Shown here in pieces: positions 1-8,044 of a stretch of DNA of 64,000 bases (position 1 is its first letter; the number at the start of each line of letters is the position of its first letter). The translations under genes and the position numbers were made by a program. The stretch is from Faeciplasma gallinarum. Lineage in GTDB: Bacteria; Bacillota; Clostridia; Oscillospirales; Ruminococcaceae. Under the pieces are notes generated by a model. It ran no database searches. It saw only the letters and a list, made by a program, of their open reading frames with translations, and was not told the origin of the DNA. The stretch is from the NCBI GenBank assembly GCA_018711085.1, contig DVIR01000039.1:7995-71994 (forward strand). Direction: 5' to 3'.

Positions 1-816
1 TTTTATGTTGTCGCGTATGCTTATCTGCGGCTGGTCGCTTACGTATCTGACGCCGTATCCGCCGCCGAGGTCGAGTATCTGCGCCTCATATGAGCATCTG
101 TCCTTTACGCTCTTTATGAAATCGAGCATAATATCGGCGCTTCTCAAAAATACATCGGAGTCAAACACCATAGATCCGACGTGGCAGTGGAACCCGCACA
201 GCTTAGCATGTTTTTTTTCAAGCGTGTGAAGGGTTATTTCCATAGCCTGGCCGGTTTCTATCGCAGTGCCGAACTTTGAATCTACCTTTCCCGTGGCAAC
301 CTCGTCATAGGTGTGAGGGTCTATTCCGGGCGTGAGCCTGAGCAAAAGTTTCTGCGTTATGCCCTTTTGCGCCGCTATTTTGTCGATGGCGTCAACTTCC
401 TCGACGTTGTCGCATACAAAGTATCCGACATGCGCGTCCATTGCAAAGGCTATGTCCGCATCCGTCTTGTTGTTGCCCTGAAAATACGCCTTTTCCATGG
501 GGAATCCCGCCTTCAATGCGGTGTATATTTCCCCGCAGGAGACAACGTCCGCGCCCAGTCCTTCCTCGTTTATTATCTTGTATATCATCTTAAAGCTTGC
601 CGCCTTGCTCGCATACAGCGCGCAGGAGTCGTCGCCGAAGAACTCACTGAGCGCCTCGCGGTATTCGGCGCAGTTGCGGCGTATTCTGTTTTCGTCCATG
701 ACGTAAAGCGGTGTTCCGTACTTGCGCGCAAGCTCCTTTGTGCTCACGCCTTTACCGTCGCCGAAATAAAGCTCTCCGTCCTTGATTGACAGGTTGTCGG
801 TCAGTAATTCACTCAT
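1..816 (-). CDS. lysA: Diaminopimelate decarboxylase (3' end outside window)
   Basis: Decarboxylates meso-diaminopimelate to L-lysine with PLP, the last step of lysine synthesis in the cytoplasm. Only the first 272 codons are present; the C-terminal beta domain lies beyond the left edge. The visible part is the alanine-racemase-like barrel: ALYASKAAS with the PLP lysine (K71), GFHCHVGS (208-215), and LDLGGGYG near 250. The ATG at 816 follows a GGAGG ribosome site. It lies 51 bp downstream of dapA on the same strand, so the lysine riboswitch upstream of dapA probably controls both. Identification is firm from motifs and pathway context. Confidence 0.93.
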   Translation of the reverse strand, partial: MSELLTDNLSIKDGELYFGDGKGVSTKELARKYGTPLYVMDENRIRRNCAEYREALSEFFGDDSCALYASKAASFKMIYKIINEEGLGADVVSCGEIYTALKAGFPMEKAYFQGNNKTDADIAFAMDAHVGYFVCDNVEEVDAIDKIAAQKGITQKLLLRLTPGIDPHTYDEVATGKVDSKFGTAIETGQAMEITLHTLEKKHAKLCGFHCHVGSMVFDSDVFLRSADIMLDFIKSVKDRCSYEAQILDLGGGYGVRYVSDQPQISIRDNIK

Positions 817-867
817 TTAAAACGTCCTCCGAATGGTGGATATGTCCACGATTTTGCCTTTTTGCTT

Positions 868-1752
868 TTAGATAAGTTTTTGCTCCGCCATGAGCTTGTA
901 AAGCACTTCCGCCTTCGTCTCGTCCATAGGCGTCAAGGGGAGCCTCAATGTGTTTTCGCACATGCCCATCTTAGCCATTGCAGCCTTTACGGGAATGGGG
1001 TTTACCTCGCTGAACAAAGCGGACATAAGGGGAAGGTACTCAAGCTGCAGCGCAAGAGAACCCTTTAAGTCGCCGGCGAAGAACCTGCGGCAGATTTCGT
1101 TTGTCTGAGCGGGCATGATGTTTGACAGCACAGATATTACGCCCTTGCCGCCCAAAGAAAGTATGGGCAGAATCTGATTGTCGTTGCCCGAATAAATGTC
1201 AAGCGTGTCGGCGCAAAGGTGCGCAAGCTCCGCTATCTGCGATATGTCTCCGCTCGCTTCCTTTATGGCTGCGATGTTGTCTATCTGCGAAAGCCTGTAG
1301 GCGGTGGCGGGAAGTATGTTGCAGCCGGTGCGCGACGGAACGTTGTAAAGTATGCATGGTATCTTGCAGCTTTGGGCTATTGCCTTGAAGTGCTCATAAA
1401 GGCCGTTTTGCGTGGCTTTGTTGTAATAAGGCGTCACTAAGAGAACGGCATCAGCGCCCTCATCTGCTGCAAACTTTGAAAGATCGATTGCATAGTCGGT
1501 GTCGTTAGAGCCTGTTCCGGCAATTACGGGGACTCTGCCCGCAACTTTCTTTATCGCAAAGCTTATGATTTCGCGATGCTCGCTGTCGGTAAGCGTTGAG
1601 CTTTCGCCCGTTGTTCCCGCAACGACCAGCGCGCCTATTCCTCCGTTTATCTGCTGCTCAAGTATGCGCTCAAAAGCGTCGTAGTCTATCCCGCCGTTCT
1701 TAAACGGCGTGATAAGAGCGGTTGCCGCTCCGGTAAATATGTTCTTTTTCAT
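868..1752 (-). CDS. dapA: 4-hydroxy-tetrahydrodipicolinate synthase
   Basis: Condenses pyruvate with aspartate semialdehyde, the first committed step towards diaminopimelate and lysine. At 294 residues it has the usual family length. Visible motifs are GTTGESSTL (46-54), YNVPSRTG with catalytic Tyr136 and substrate-binding Arg141, and IKEASGD with the Schiff-base lysine Lys164. A ribosome site (AAAGGAAG) precedes the ATG at 1752. It is the first gene after the lysine riboswitch and terminator at 1800-2030, and lysA follows, so end-product control by lysine is expected. Confidence 0.96.
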   Translation of the reverse strand: MKKNIFTGAATALITPFKNGGIDYDAFERILEQQINGGIGALVVAGTTGESSTLTDSEHREIISFAIKKVAGRVPVIAGTGSNDTDYAIDLSKFAADEGADAVLLVTPYYNKATQNGLYEHFKAIAQSCKIPCILYNVPSRTGCNILPATAYRLSQIDNIAAIKEASGDISQIAELAHLCADTLDIYSGNDNQILPILSLGGKGVISVLSNIMPAQTNEICRRFFAGDLKGSLALQLEYLPLMSALFSEVNPIPVKAAMAKMGMCENTLRLPLTPMDETKAEVLYKLMAEQKLI

Positions 1753-1799
1753 TTCGGTGCGCGTCTTCCTTTCATATTTATTCGGCGTTAAAATTTAAG

Positions 1800-1834
1800 A
1801 AGAAAAAAGGCAGTCACCTCAAAAGGCAACTACC
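1800..1834 (-). terminator. Expression-platform terminator of the lysine riboswitch
   Basis: On the minus strand, GGUAGU pairs with ACUGCC around a short inner helix (1809-1834), followed by UUUUUU (1802-1808). It lies between the aptamer and dapA, as expected for a riboswitch that ends transcription when lysine is bound. Confidence 0.85.
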
Positions 1835-1847
1835 GCACGAAAAATAT

Positions 1848-2030
1848 CTCAACTCGTTCGATAGCTCTCCGCAAGCGAATGCGACAGCGGTGCGGATATT
1901 AACCGCACTGCCGGATCGCTCCTTTGCCCTTGAGCGTCCTCGGCAGCTACCCCTTTTGGCAATGTCCGTCTTGGCTGACGTTTACAACACCGCTTACTCA
2001 TGATACACTGCGCCTCTATCAGTTCCAGCT
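1848..2030 (-). promoter_or_regulatory. Lysine riboswitch (L box) aptamer
   Basis: Read on the minus strand, the region carries the L-box hallmarks in order: GAUAGAGGCGC, AGUA after a short arm, an AAGGGG...GCCGAGGA block, and the closing GCUGUCGC...GGAGAGCUAUC. GAUAG (2016-2020) pairs with CUAUC (1860-1864) as the basal P1 helix. It resembles the Bacillus subtilis lysC leader. It begins right after a consensus promoter and ends before an intrinsic terminator and dapA, so lysine should repress dapA-lysA by premature termination. Confidence 0.9.
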
Positions 2031-2031
2031 T

Positions 2032-2060
2032 ATTATAATACCGTATTTCGCTCTTGTCAA
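2032..2060 (-). promoter_or_regulatory. Sigma-A promoter of the riboswitch-dapA-lysA transcript
   Basis: TTGACA (2055-2060), 17-bp spacer, TATAAT (2032-2037) on the minus strand: a perfect match to consensus. Transcription should start near 2025, immediately before the aptamer. Confidence 0.88.
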
Positions 2061-2193
2061 CGCCGTTATATAACATTGTATGCATTCATAAAAGCTAAAG
2101 TTATCAAAAGCCTCGCTTTGTAATTTATAACCACGCCGACCCCCCCGCATGCCCATAGCGGGGAGCCATGCCTTGAGAAAAATGCAAATGCGC

Positions 2194-2230
2194 AAAAAAG
2201 CCGCAGCTTTATATAAGCCGCGGCTTTTTT
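2194..2230 (-). terminator. Terminator after the xylanase gene
   Basis: GCCGCGGCTT and AAGCTGCGGC form a near-perfect stem flanked by A6 and T6, so it can work in both directions. It lies 50 bp beyond the xylanase stop. The rest of 2061-2280 holds only one more GC-rich hairpin (CCCCGC/GCGGGG, 2143-2163) and no gene. Confidence 0.85.
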
Positions 2231-2280
2231 GTTTTTAAGATTTAGCTTTAATCTTTACCATCTAAGCCCATAGCGCCTAA

Positions 2281-3600
2281 TCAGTGGTCAAATGACACCT
2301 CTGCTATAGAGTAGAAGGAAGGCTTCAAGGAGAAGTCTCTGTCGATTATGAGCGCTGCGTTTCTTCTGAGCTTAGGAGTAGAGTTGAGCCAGGAGTTCTC
2401 GTCGTCCGTGCCCCAGAATACAACGGAGTCGATTATGCCCTCATCGGCAAAGTCGAGGAACATGTCGAACAGCTCCGCATACTTTTCAGCCTGCTGCTCA
2501 AGCTCTTCGTCGGACCAGGTCTTGAACGCACCGTCTGCATTTTCGCCTACGAACATGTTCATGTCAAGCTCTGTGATCTGAATTCTGAAGTTGCCGGCAT
2601 ACTCGGGGAAGCATTCGTCGTATACGTCCGCAAGTCCCGCTATAAGCTCGATGTTTCTTCTGTAGTGCTCGACGTCGCAGTTGAGGTCTATGTGGGACTG
2701 GAATCCGACACCGTCGATTCTGACGCCCTTGCGGAGCATTCTCTCAACCATGTCGTACATAGCCTGTGTCTTGGAATCCTGCCACTCCATGTTGAAGTCG
2801 TTGATTATAAGAATTGCATCCTCGTCGGCAGCTCTTGCCGCGTTGAACGCTATCTCGACATAGTCGTCATAGTAGCCGTTTCCGTCAAGGTCGCCGATTA
2901 TGTCTGCCCAGTAGGAGTCGTCGGCAATTCTTCTTATGGAGTCGGCGTTGAGAACCTCGTTGCACACGTCCCAAATGTCTATGTCGTCCTTGTATCTTGT
3001 CACGACGTCGGTGATGTAGGTGGTTATTCTCTCCTGAAGCTGCTCGCTTGTAGCCAAAGCGCCTGCCTCGTAGCACTCCGCAAGGCTTCTTGTGTCGTCG
3101 GGATCAGCCTTGAACCACCACTGCGGAACCTGAGAATGCCACAAAAGCGTATGACCTCTTAAGGTTGCGCCGTTGATCTTACCGAACTCTACAAACTCGT
3201 CCGCATACTCAAAGTTGTAAACGCCCTCCGAAGGGTTGATGCAGTCGGGCTTGAACTCGTTGCCGAGAGTGTAGATGTTGTAGTGCTTGAGAAGTCCCTT
3301 TGTAGTGGTGTCCTCAAGGTTTTCAAGATCTATCTGGTTGGATGTGAACGATGCTCCTATGAGCATTTTTCCCTCAAAATACTTCCACAAAGCGGGAACA
3401 TCGTAATCAGCAACGTAATGCTCGCCTTCTTCAAGTGCCTCAAGCTCTTCAAGAGTGTATGTAAGATTGGGATCGGTGAGACTGTCAAGGTATTCCTGAT
3501 CAACCTCAGGCTCGCCGCCCTCCTCATCAGCCGCGTCAGCGCATCCGAAGAGGCTCAAAAGCATAGCTCCTGCCAAGAGCATTGCAAGAAATTTTCTCAT
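2281..3600 (-). CDS. Endo-1,4-beta-xylanase, GH10 family, lipoprotein
   Basis: Hydrolyses internal beta-1,4-xylose bonds of xylan outside the cell. I place the start at the ATG at 3600 (439 aa), where an AAAGGA ribosome site and a lipoprotein signal peptide begin; the lipobox LFGC puts the lipid anchor at Cys20. A short acidic linker follows, then a single GH10 barrel with LRGHTLLWHSQ (148-158), WDVCNEV with acid/base Glu215, and QITELD with nucleophile Glu344. No carbohydrate-binding module is seen. It is a lone gene with its own promoter and terminator, which suggests a surface-anchored enzyme for plant hemicellulose. Confidence 0.92.
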   Translation of the reverse strand: MRKFLAMLLAGAMLLSLFGCADAADEEGGEPEVDQEYLDSLTDPNLTYTLEELEALEEGEHYVADYDVPALWKYFEGKMLIGASFTSNQIDLENLEDTTTKGLLKHYNIYTLGNEFKPDCINPSEGVYNFEYADEFVEFGKINGATLRGHTLLWHSQVPQWWFKADPDDTRSLAECYEAGALATSEQLQERITTYITDVVTRYKDDIDIWDVCNEVLNADSIRRIADDSYWADIIGDLDGNGYYDDYVEIAFNAARAADEDAILIINDFNMEWQDSKTQAMYDMVERMLRKGVRIDGVGFQSHIDLNCDVEHYRRNIELIAGLADVYDECFPEYAGNFRIQITELDMNMFVGENADGAFKTWSDEELEQQAEKYAELFDMFLDFADEGIIDSVVFWGTDDENSWLNSTPKLRRNAALIIDRDFSLKPSFYSIAEVSFDH

Positions 3601-3636
3601 TGCAATAATTTCCTTTCGATAATAATTTGCATATAC

Positions 3637-3665
3637 AGTATAACATATTCTGTCTGCGCTTTGAA
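3637..3665 (-). promoter_or_regulatory. Probable promoter of the xylanase gene
   Basis: TATACT (3637-3642) with an upstream TG (extended -10) and a weak TTCAAA (3660-3665) at a 17-bp spacing, on the minus strand. Confidence 0.6.
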
Positions 3666-3761
3666 TCGGTAAATCAAACAATTAAAATCCTCAGATTTAT
3701 GCACTTTACACACAAATAAGCTTTCATGAGTGCACAGAAGGCAAAAAGTTGTGTAAACCCC

Positions 3762-3790
3762 TTTACAAATGCGACCGATTGTTTTATACT
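3762..3790 (+). promoter_or_regulatory. Promoter of the ATP synthase operon
   Basis: TTTACA (3762-3767), 17-bp spacer, TATACT (3785-3790), giving a leader of about 95 nt before atpI. No terminator hairpin is seen in the leader. Confidence 0.75.
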
Positions 3791-3891
3791 ATAAACAATA
3801 CATCGGCTGATGCGGTACGCTGTTACTTCAAAGCGGCAAAATTTGCGGCGATTTTCAGCGCATGCATGGCTGCGTTCGGAGGTCTAAAGAC

Positions 3892-4335
3892 ATGGATAAA
3901 ACTGAGATAAAGGCGATAAAGGACTTTATGCTGCCGGTTGTGCTCGGTACGCTTATACTTGAAGGCGTGACTGTCCTTGTCTTTTTGATTATAGGAAAGT
4001 TTGATATCGGGGTGATATGCGGCGCCCTGTGGGGTACTGCGGTGATGAGCCTGTATTACTTCATGATGGCGACGGCTGTGGTGAGGGCGGCGACGGGCGA
4101 TCCCGAGCTTGCAAAAAAGCGTTCTGCCGGCTCGTACATGTTAAGGCTTGCAGTGCTCGTCGGGCTTATGGGTCTTGGGCTGTATCTTTCCGCGTCAAAG
4201 GGGCTGTTCAACTGGATTCCCATGCTCCTTGCGGCGATATATCCGAGAATATCGATAGGCGTGTACCGCACCGTGACAAGCGTTCGGCAGATGTATTCGG
4301 GAAAGCCCGAAAACAAGGACGGTGATGAAAAATGA
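3892..4335 (+). CDS. atpI: ATP synthase subunit I (AtpI-like membrane protein)
   Basis: Small membrane protein that heads many F-ATPase operons; in related systems it helps assemble the c ring. I take the ATG at 3892 because GGAGG lies about 11 bases upstream; an earlier in-frame ATG at 3862 has no such site. The 147 residues contain four hydrophobic segments, near 15-35, 40-60, 85-102 and 105-125, and a charged C terminus. It overlaps atpB by four bases (ATGA), indicating translational coupling. The assignment rests mainly on position and hydrophobic pattern. Confidence 0.78.
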   Translation: MDKTEIKAIKDFMLPVVLGTLILEGVTVLVFLIIGKFDIGVICGALWGTAVMSLYYFMMATAVVRAATGDPELAKKRSAGSYMLRLAVLVGLMGLGLYLSASKGLFNWIPMLLAAIYPRISIGVYRTVTSVRQMYSGKPENKDGDEK

Positions 4336-5081
4336 GCGACATTGAAGTCAAGGGCGCGAAGATACTTTTTGAGCTTCCGTTCGGGCTGACCATAACGGAG
4401 ACGCAGGTGAACATGTGGATAGTGATGGCTGTTGTCGCCGCACTGTGCATATGGCTGACTCACGGAATGAAGGTTCGCCCGACTTCAAAAAGGCAGATCG
4501 TTGCGGAGCTTTTAGTAAAGACTGTGTCAAACTTTGTCCGCTCAAATATGGGAGAACGCTTTGCAAAAAGGTATACTCCGTATATTGCCGCGCTGTTTAC
4601 CCTTGCGCTCGGCTCAAGCTGGCTGTCGCTTATAGGCATGTATGCTCCCACGGGAGACTTAAACACCACTGCCGGCTGGGCGATAGTGACGTTTGTTTTG
4701 ATAACTTACTACAAGATACGCACAAACGGAATTTTAAAGTATATGAAGGGCTTTACCGAACCGATATTTCTGATGACGCCGATGAACATAATAGGCGAGT
4801 TTGCAACGCCGGTGTCGATGGCTTTGCGTATGTTCGGAAATGTCGCCTCCGGTACGATAATATCTTCTCTTGTGTATGCTGCGCTTGCATGGCTCAACCA
4901 GGTGGTTTTCGGATGGCTGCCGGGATTTTTGGGCGAATGGGCGCAAAGCTTCCCGATACTTCAGTTTGGCATTCCCGCCATACTGTCGATATACTTTGAC
5001 GTGTTCAGCGGCATTTTGCAGGCGTTTATTTTCTGCATGCTCACCATGCTTTATATCAAGGCGGCTGCGGAAACGGACTGA
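4332..5081 (+). CDS. atpB: F0F1 ATP synthase subunit a
   Basis: Membrane stator subunit that forms the two ion half-channels next to the c ring. At 249 residues it has five or six membrane spans. The conserved FATPVSMALRMFGN segment (157-170) carries the essential arginine, Arg166. The gene starts inside the stop of atpI and is followed by atpE. Given the c-subunit sequence, the channels probably carry Na+ rather than H+, but this cannot be decided from subunit a alone. Confidence 0.95.
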   Translation: MSDIEVKGAKILFELPFGLTITETQVNMWIVMAVVAALCIWLTHGMKVRPTSKRQIVAELLVKTVSNFVRSNMGERFAKRYTPYIAALFTLALGSSWLSLIGMYAPTGDLNTTAGWAIVTFVLITYYKIRTNGILKYMKGFTEPIFLMTPMNIIGEFATPVSMALRMFGNVASGTIISSLVYAALAWLNQVVFGWLPGFLGEWAQSFPILQFGIPAILSIYFDVFSGILQAFIFCMLTMLYIKAAAETD

Positions 5082-5115
5082 TTGTTAAAAACCATTGAAA
5101 GGACGGTTTTGTTTT

Positions 5116-5376
5116 ATGGAAAGAGCTTTAGTTTTGATGGGATGTGCAATAGGAGCAGGTCTTGCGCTTATAGCAGGTATAGGTCCCGGTATAGGAGAGG
5201 GCTATGCCGTAGGCAAGGCATGCGAGGCAATAGCGAGACAGCCTGAGCAAAAGGGTTCTGTTACGACTACCATGCTCATGGGCTGCGCAATCGCGGAGAC
5301 AACCGGTATTTACGGACTTGTGGTAGGACTGTTGCTGATATTCTTGGCGCCGAACATGTTCTTGAACATGCTCTGA
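5116..5376 (+). CDS. atpE: F0F1 ATP synthase subunit c, Na+-type with two carboxylates
   Basis: Forms the rotating membrane ring. The ATG at 5116 is preferred (86 aa; AAAGGAC ribosome site). Two hydrophobic helices flank the polar loop ARQPE (40-44). The inner helix has GIGPGIGEGYA and the outer helix AIAETTGIY. Glu28 occupies the position of Gln32 of Ilyobacter tartaricus, and Glu61-Thr62 that of Glu65-Ser66, the Na+ ligands of that ring. Two carboxylates per site have been described for the Fusobacterium nucleatum rotor. I infer a Na+-coupled enzyme of that kind. Confidence 0.93.
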   Translation: MERALVLMGCAIGAGLALIAGIGPGIGEGYAVGKACEAIARQPEQKGSVTTTMLMGCAIAETTGIYGLVVGLLLIFLAPNMFLNML

Positions 5377-5410
5377 TAAACCGAACGCATATAAGGGAGT
5401 TGTGTAAAAG

Positions 5411-5944
5411 ATGCTTTTTACAGCACTTATAGCGGGCAACGTCGATTTTATATCCATAGATATATGGCATATCGTGGTGGCGATCGGCAACCTGTTTATC
5501 CTCACGCTTATCTTAAAGAAGTTTTTGTTCAAGCCTGTTCAAAAGATTCTCAAGCAGCGGGAGGACGAGGTCAATAAGATGTATTCCGATGCGGACACGG
5601 CTTTGGCAAAGGCAAATGAGGACAAGCAGACATACGAAAAGAAGCTGACCGACGCCGGCGCGCAGGCCGACAGCATCATAAAGACTGCGACGGCGCGTGC
5701 TAAGCAGGAGTCGGAACAAATAGTGTCGGCTGCCAAAAGCGAGGCTCAAAGGCGGCTTGAAAACGCCGACGCCGATATAGAGCTTGCAAAGAGAAAAGCT
5801 GCCGCACAGATGAAAAACTCTGTTTCCGACATGGTAATAGACCTTGCAGAGCAGGTTGTGGAAAAGGAAATTGATGCAGCCGCGCATGCAAAACTTATAG
5901 ATGAAGCGATAAGCGGTTTGGGTGACGATGATGAGCAGCAGTGA
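5411..5944 (+). CDS. atpF: F0F1 ATP synthase subunit b
   Basis: Peripheral stalk subunit that holds F1 against rotation. The 177-residue product has one N-terminal membrane helix (about 17-37, WHIVVAIGNLFILTLI), then FKPVQKILKQRE and a long Ala/Lys/Glu-rich coiled coil, the usual plan for subunit b. A GGGAG ribosome site precedes the ATG at 5411. Its 3' end overlaps the start of atpH. There is only one b gene, so a homodimer is expected. Confidence 0.93.
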   Translation: MLFTALIAGNVDFISIDIWHIVVAIGNLFILTLILKKFLFKPVQKILKQREDEVNKMYSDADTALAKANEDKQTYEKKLTDAGAQADSIIKTATARAKQESEQIVSAAKSEAQRRLENADADIELAKRKAAAQMKNSVSDMVIDLAEQVVEKEIDAAAHAKLIDEAISGLGDDDEQQ

Positions 5945-6482
5945 GCACATAAGATACGCGCAGGAGTTTGGGCGCGCGGTGTATGATCTGGCGCGTGAGC
6001 GGGGAGTGCAGACGCAGGTGCTCAACGGCTTTGAGACCGTGGCAAAGGTGTTTGAGGACAAGCCGGAGTTTTTGAGGCTGCTTTCAAATCCGAGACTCGG
6101 AGTTTCGGAGAGAGAAGAGCTTGTCAACAGCGTTTTCGGCGGCAGGATAGAGCCGGTGCTGCTGAACGCCGTAAAGCTGCTCGCCGCAAAGCGCAGATGC
6201 GGAATGCTCGAGAGCTGCCTGCAGGAGTACCGCGCTCTTTACTGCAGGGAAAACAACATTCTTGCGGTGAAGGTGACCTCCGCAGTGGAGCTTGACGAGG
6301 TTCAAAAGTCAAAGCTTTGCAAAACCCTCGAGAAAAAGACGGGAAGCAAAGTGCTTCTTCACTGCCGCACGGACCCGTCATGCCTGGGCGGAATATGCCT
6401 TGAGTACGACGGAAAGAGATACGATGCAAGCGTGCGCCAAAAGCTTTCTTCCCTCAGGGAATCTCTTAAAAGCGACTGCTAA
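5931..6482 (+). CDS. atpH: F0F1 ATP synthase subunit delta
   Basis: Links the peripheral stalk to the top of the alpha/beta hexamer. About 183 residues, the normal length, with the N-terminal helical bundle (IRYAQEFGRAVYDLA) and a C-terminal segment with the family pattern GGICLEYDGKRYDASVRQKL. Starts are possible at GTG 5922, ATG 5928 and ATG 5931; I chose 5931 because GGGTGA (5920-5925) is then best spaced. The gene overlaps the end of atpF, indicating coupled translation. Confidence 0.9.
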   Translation: MSSSEHIRYAQEFGRAVYDLARERGVQTQVLNGFETVAKVFEDKPEFLRLLSNPRLGVSEREELVNSVFGGRIEPVLLNAVKLLAAKRRCGMLESCLQEYRALYCRENNILAVKVTSAVELDEVQKSKLCKTLEKKTGSKVLLHCRTDPSCLGGICLEYDGKRYDASVRQKLSSLRESLKSDC

Positions 6483-6505
6483 ACCGAAGCATTGGGGATG
6501 GATTT

Positions 6506-8017
6506 ATGAATTTAGACGAAATAAGCAGCCTTATAAAGGCTCAGATTAAAAATTACGAGTCAAAGGCGGAGCTGTCAGAAACGGGAAGCGTTATAACCGT
6601 CGGCGACGGCATAGCGCAGGTTTACGGTCTTGACAAATGCCTTTCAAACGAGCTTGTCAAGTTTTCAAACGGCAGCTACGGCATGGCTCTTAACCTCGAA
6701 GAGGACTATGTGTCGGTGGTTTTGCTCGGAACCGATGAGGGCATACGCGAAGGCGACACGGTGACAAGAACAGGCTCTGTCGTTTCCGTGCCTGTGGGCG
6801 AAGGACTAATAGGAAGGGTCGTAAACGCCCTCGGTCACCCTATAGACGGCAAAGGACCTGTCGCGTATGAAAAGATGATGCCGATAGAGCAGCCCGCCGC
6901 AGGAATTATACAAAGAAAGTCGGTAAGCGTGCCGCTCCAGACAGGCATCAAGGCAATAGACAGCATGATACCCATAGGCAGGGGACAGCGCGAGCTGATA
7001 ATAGGAGACAGGCAGACGGGAAAGACCGCAATAGCAATAGACACAATCATAAATCAAAAGGGCAAGGACTGCATATGCGTCTACGTAGCAATAGGTCAGA
7101 AAAACTCCACCGTCGCGCAGACGGTTGAGATGCTCTCCCGAGCGGGAGCAATGGATTACACCATAGTCGTCAGCTCGACGGCGAGCGAGCTTGCAACACT
7201 TCAGTACATCGCCCCGTACGCCGGATGCACCATGGCGGAGTACTTCATGAGACAGGGCAAGGATGCGCTTGTGGTGTATGACGACCTGTCAAAGCATGCC
7301 GTGGCGTACAGAACGATATCTTTGCTCATACGCCGCCCGCCGGGACGCGAGGCGTATCCAGGAGACGTGTTTTACCTTCATTCAAGACTTTTAGAGCGCG
7401 CCGCAAGGCTTTCGGACGAGATGTCGGGAGGCTCTTTGACTGCGCTTCCCATAATAGAAACACAGGCCGGAGACGTTTCCGCATATATACCCACAAACGT
7501 CATATCAATAACCGACGGACAGATATATCTTGAGACTGAGCTTTTCAATTCCGGCGTAATGCCTGCGATAAACCCCGGAATATCCGTCAGCCGTGTTGGC
7601 GGAGCAGCGCAGCTTAAAACAATGAAAAAGGTCAGCGGCACACTAAAGCTTTTGTATTCGCAGTACAGAGAGCTTCAGTCCTTTGAACAGTTCGGTTCCG
7701 ACCTTGATAAGGACACAAAGGAGCGCTTGGCGCAGGGCGAGAGGATAGTCGAGGTTTTAAAGCAGGACAGAAACGCCCCCATACCTGTGGAGCTTCAGGT
7801 CTGCATAATATACGCCGTGGTAAATAACTACCTTAAAGATGTTGACGTCTCGCTTGTAAAGGAGTACGAAAAAGGTCTTTACTTTGAAATGAACGCATAT
7901 CATCAGGATCTGCTTGAAAAAATACTGCGCTCCGATGCAGATGTTTACGGGCTTTTGGACAGCGCGGTGGCCGAGTATACGGACAAGTTTGTGAACAGCC
8001 GCAAAAAGACTCGGTAG
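6506..8017 (+). CDS. atpA: F0F1 ATP synthase subunit alpha
   Basis: Non-catalytic nucleotide-binding subunit of F1. The 503 residues match the family length. GDRQTGKT (167-174) is the Walker A motif in the alpha-type form with Gln, and ISITDGQIYLE and NPGISVSRVGGAAQ are typical of the C-terminal half. It lies between atpH and atpG in the standard operon order. Nothing unusual is seen. Confidence 0.97.
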   Translation: MNLDEISSLIKAQIKNYESKAELSETGSVITVGDGIAQVYGLDKCLSNELVKFSNGSYGMALNLEEDYVSVVLLGTDEGIREGDTVTRTGSVVSVPVGEGLIGRVVNALGHPIDGKGPVAYEKMMPIEQPAAGIIQRKSVSVPLQTGIKAIDSMIPIGRGQRELIIGDRQTGKTAIAIDTIINQKGKDCICVYVAIGQKNSTVAQTVEMLSRAGAMDYTIVVSSTASELATLQYIAPYAGCTMAEYFMRQGKDALVVYDDLSKHAVAYRTISLLIRRPPGREAYPGDVFYLHSRLLERAARLSDEMSGGSLTALPIIETQAGDVSAYIPTNVISITDGQIYLETELFNSGVMPAINPGISVSRVGGAAQLKTMKKVSGTLKLLYSQYRELQSFEQFGSDLDKDTKERLAQGERIVEVLKQDRNAPIPVELQVCIIYAVVNNYLKDVDVSLVKEYEKGLYFEMNAYHQDLLEKILRSDADVYGLLDSAVAEYTDKFVNSRKKTR

Positions 8018-8044
8018 CAGGCGCTTTGAAGGGAGGTAATCGCA

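Noticed and set aside
313..789. A 158-codon plus-strand frame over the lysA region
   Set aside because: It is antisense to lysA, whose minus-strand reading has all expected motifs and a proper start.
1849..2085. A 78-codon minus-strand frame upstream of dapA
   Set aside because: It lies within the lysine riboswitch aptamer and its promoter, has no ribosome site, and its codon content is explained by the RNA structure.
4415..4999. A long alternative frame inside atpB
   Set aside because: It is a shadow of atpB; the product has no recognisable features, and atpB has the essential arginine and family length.
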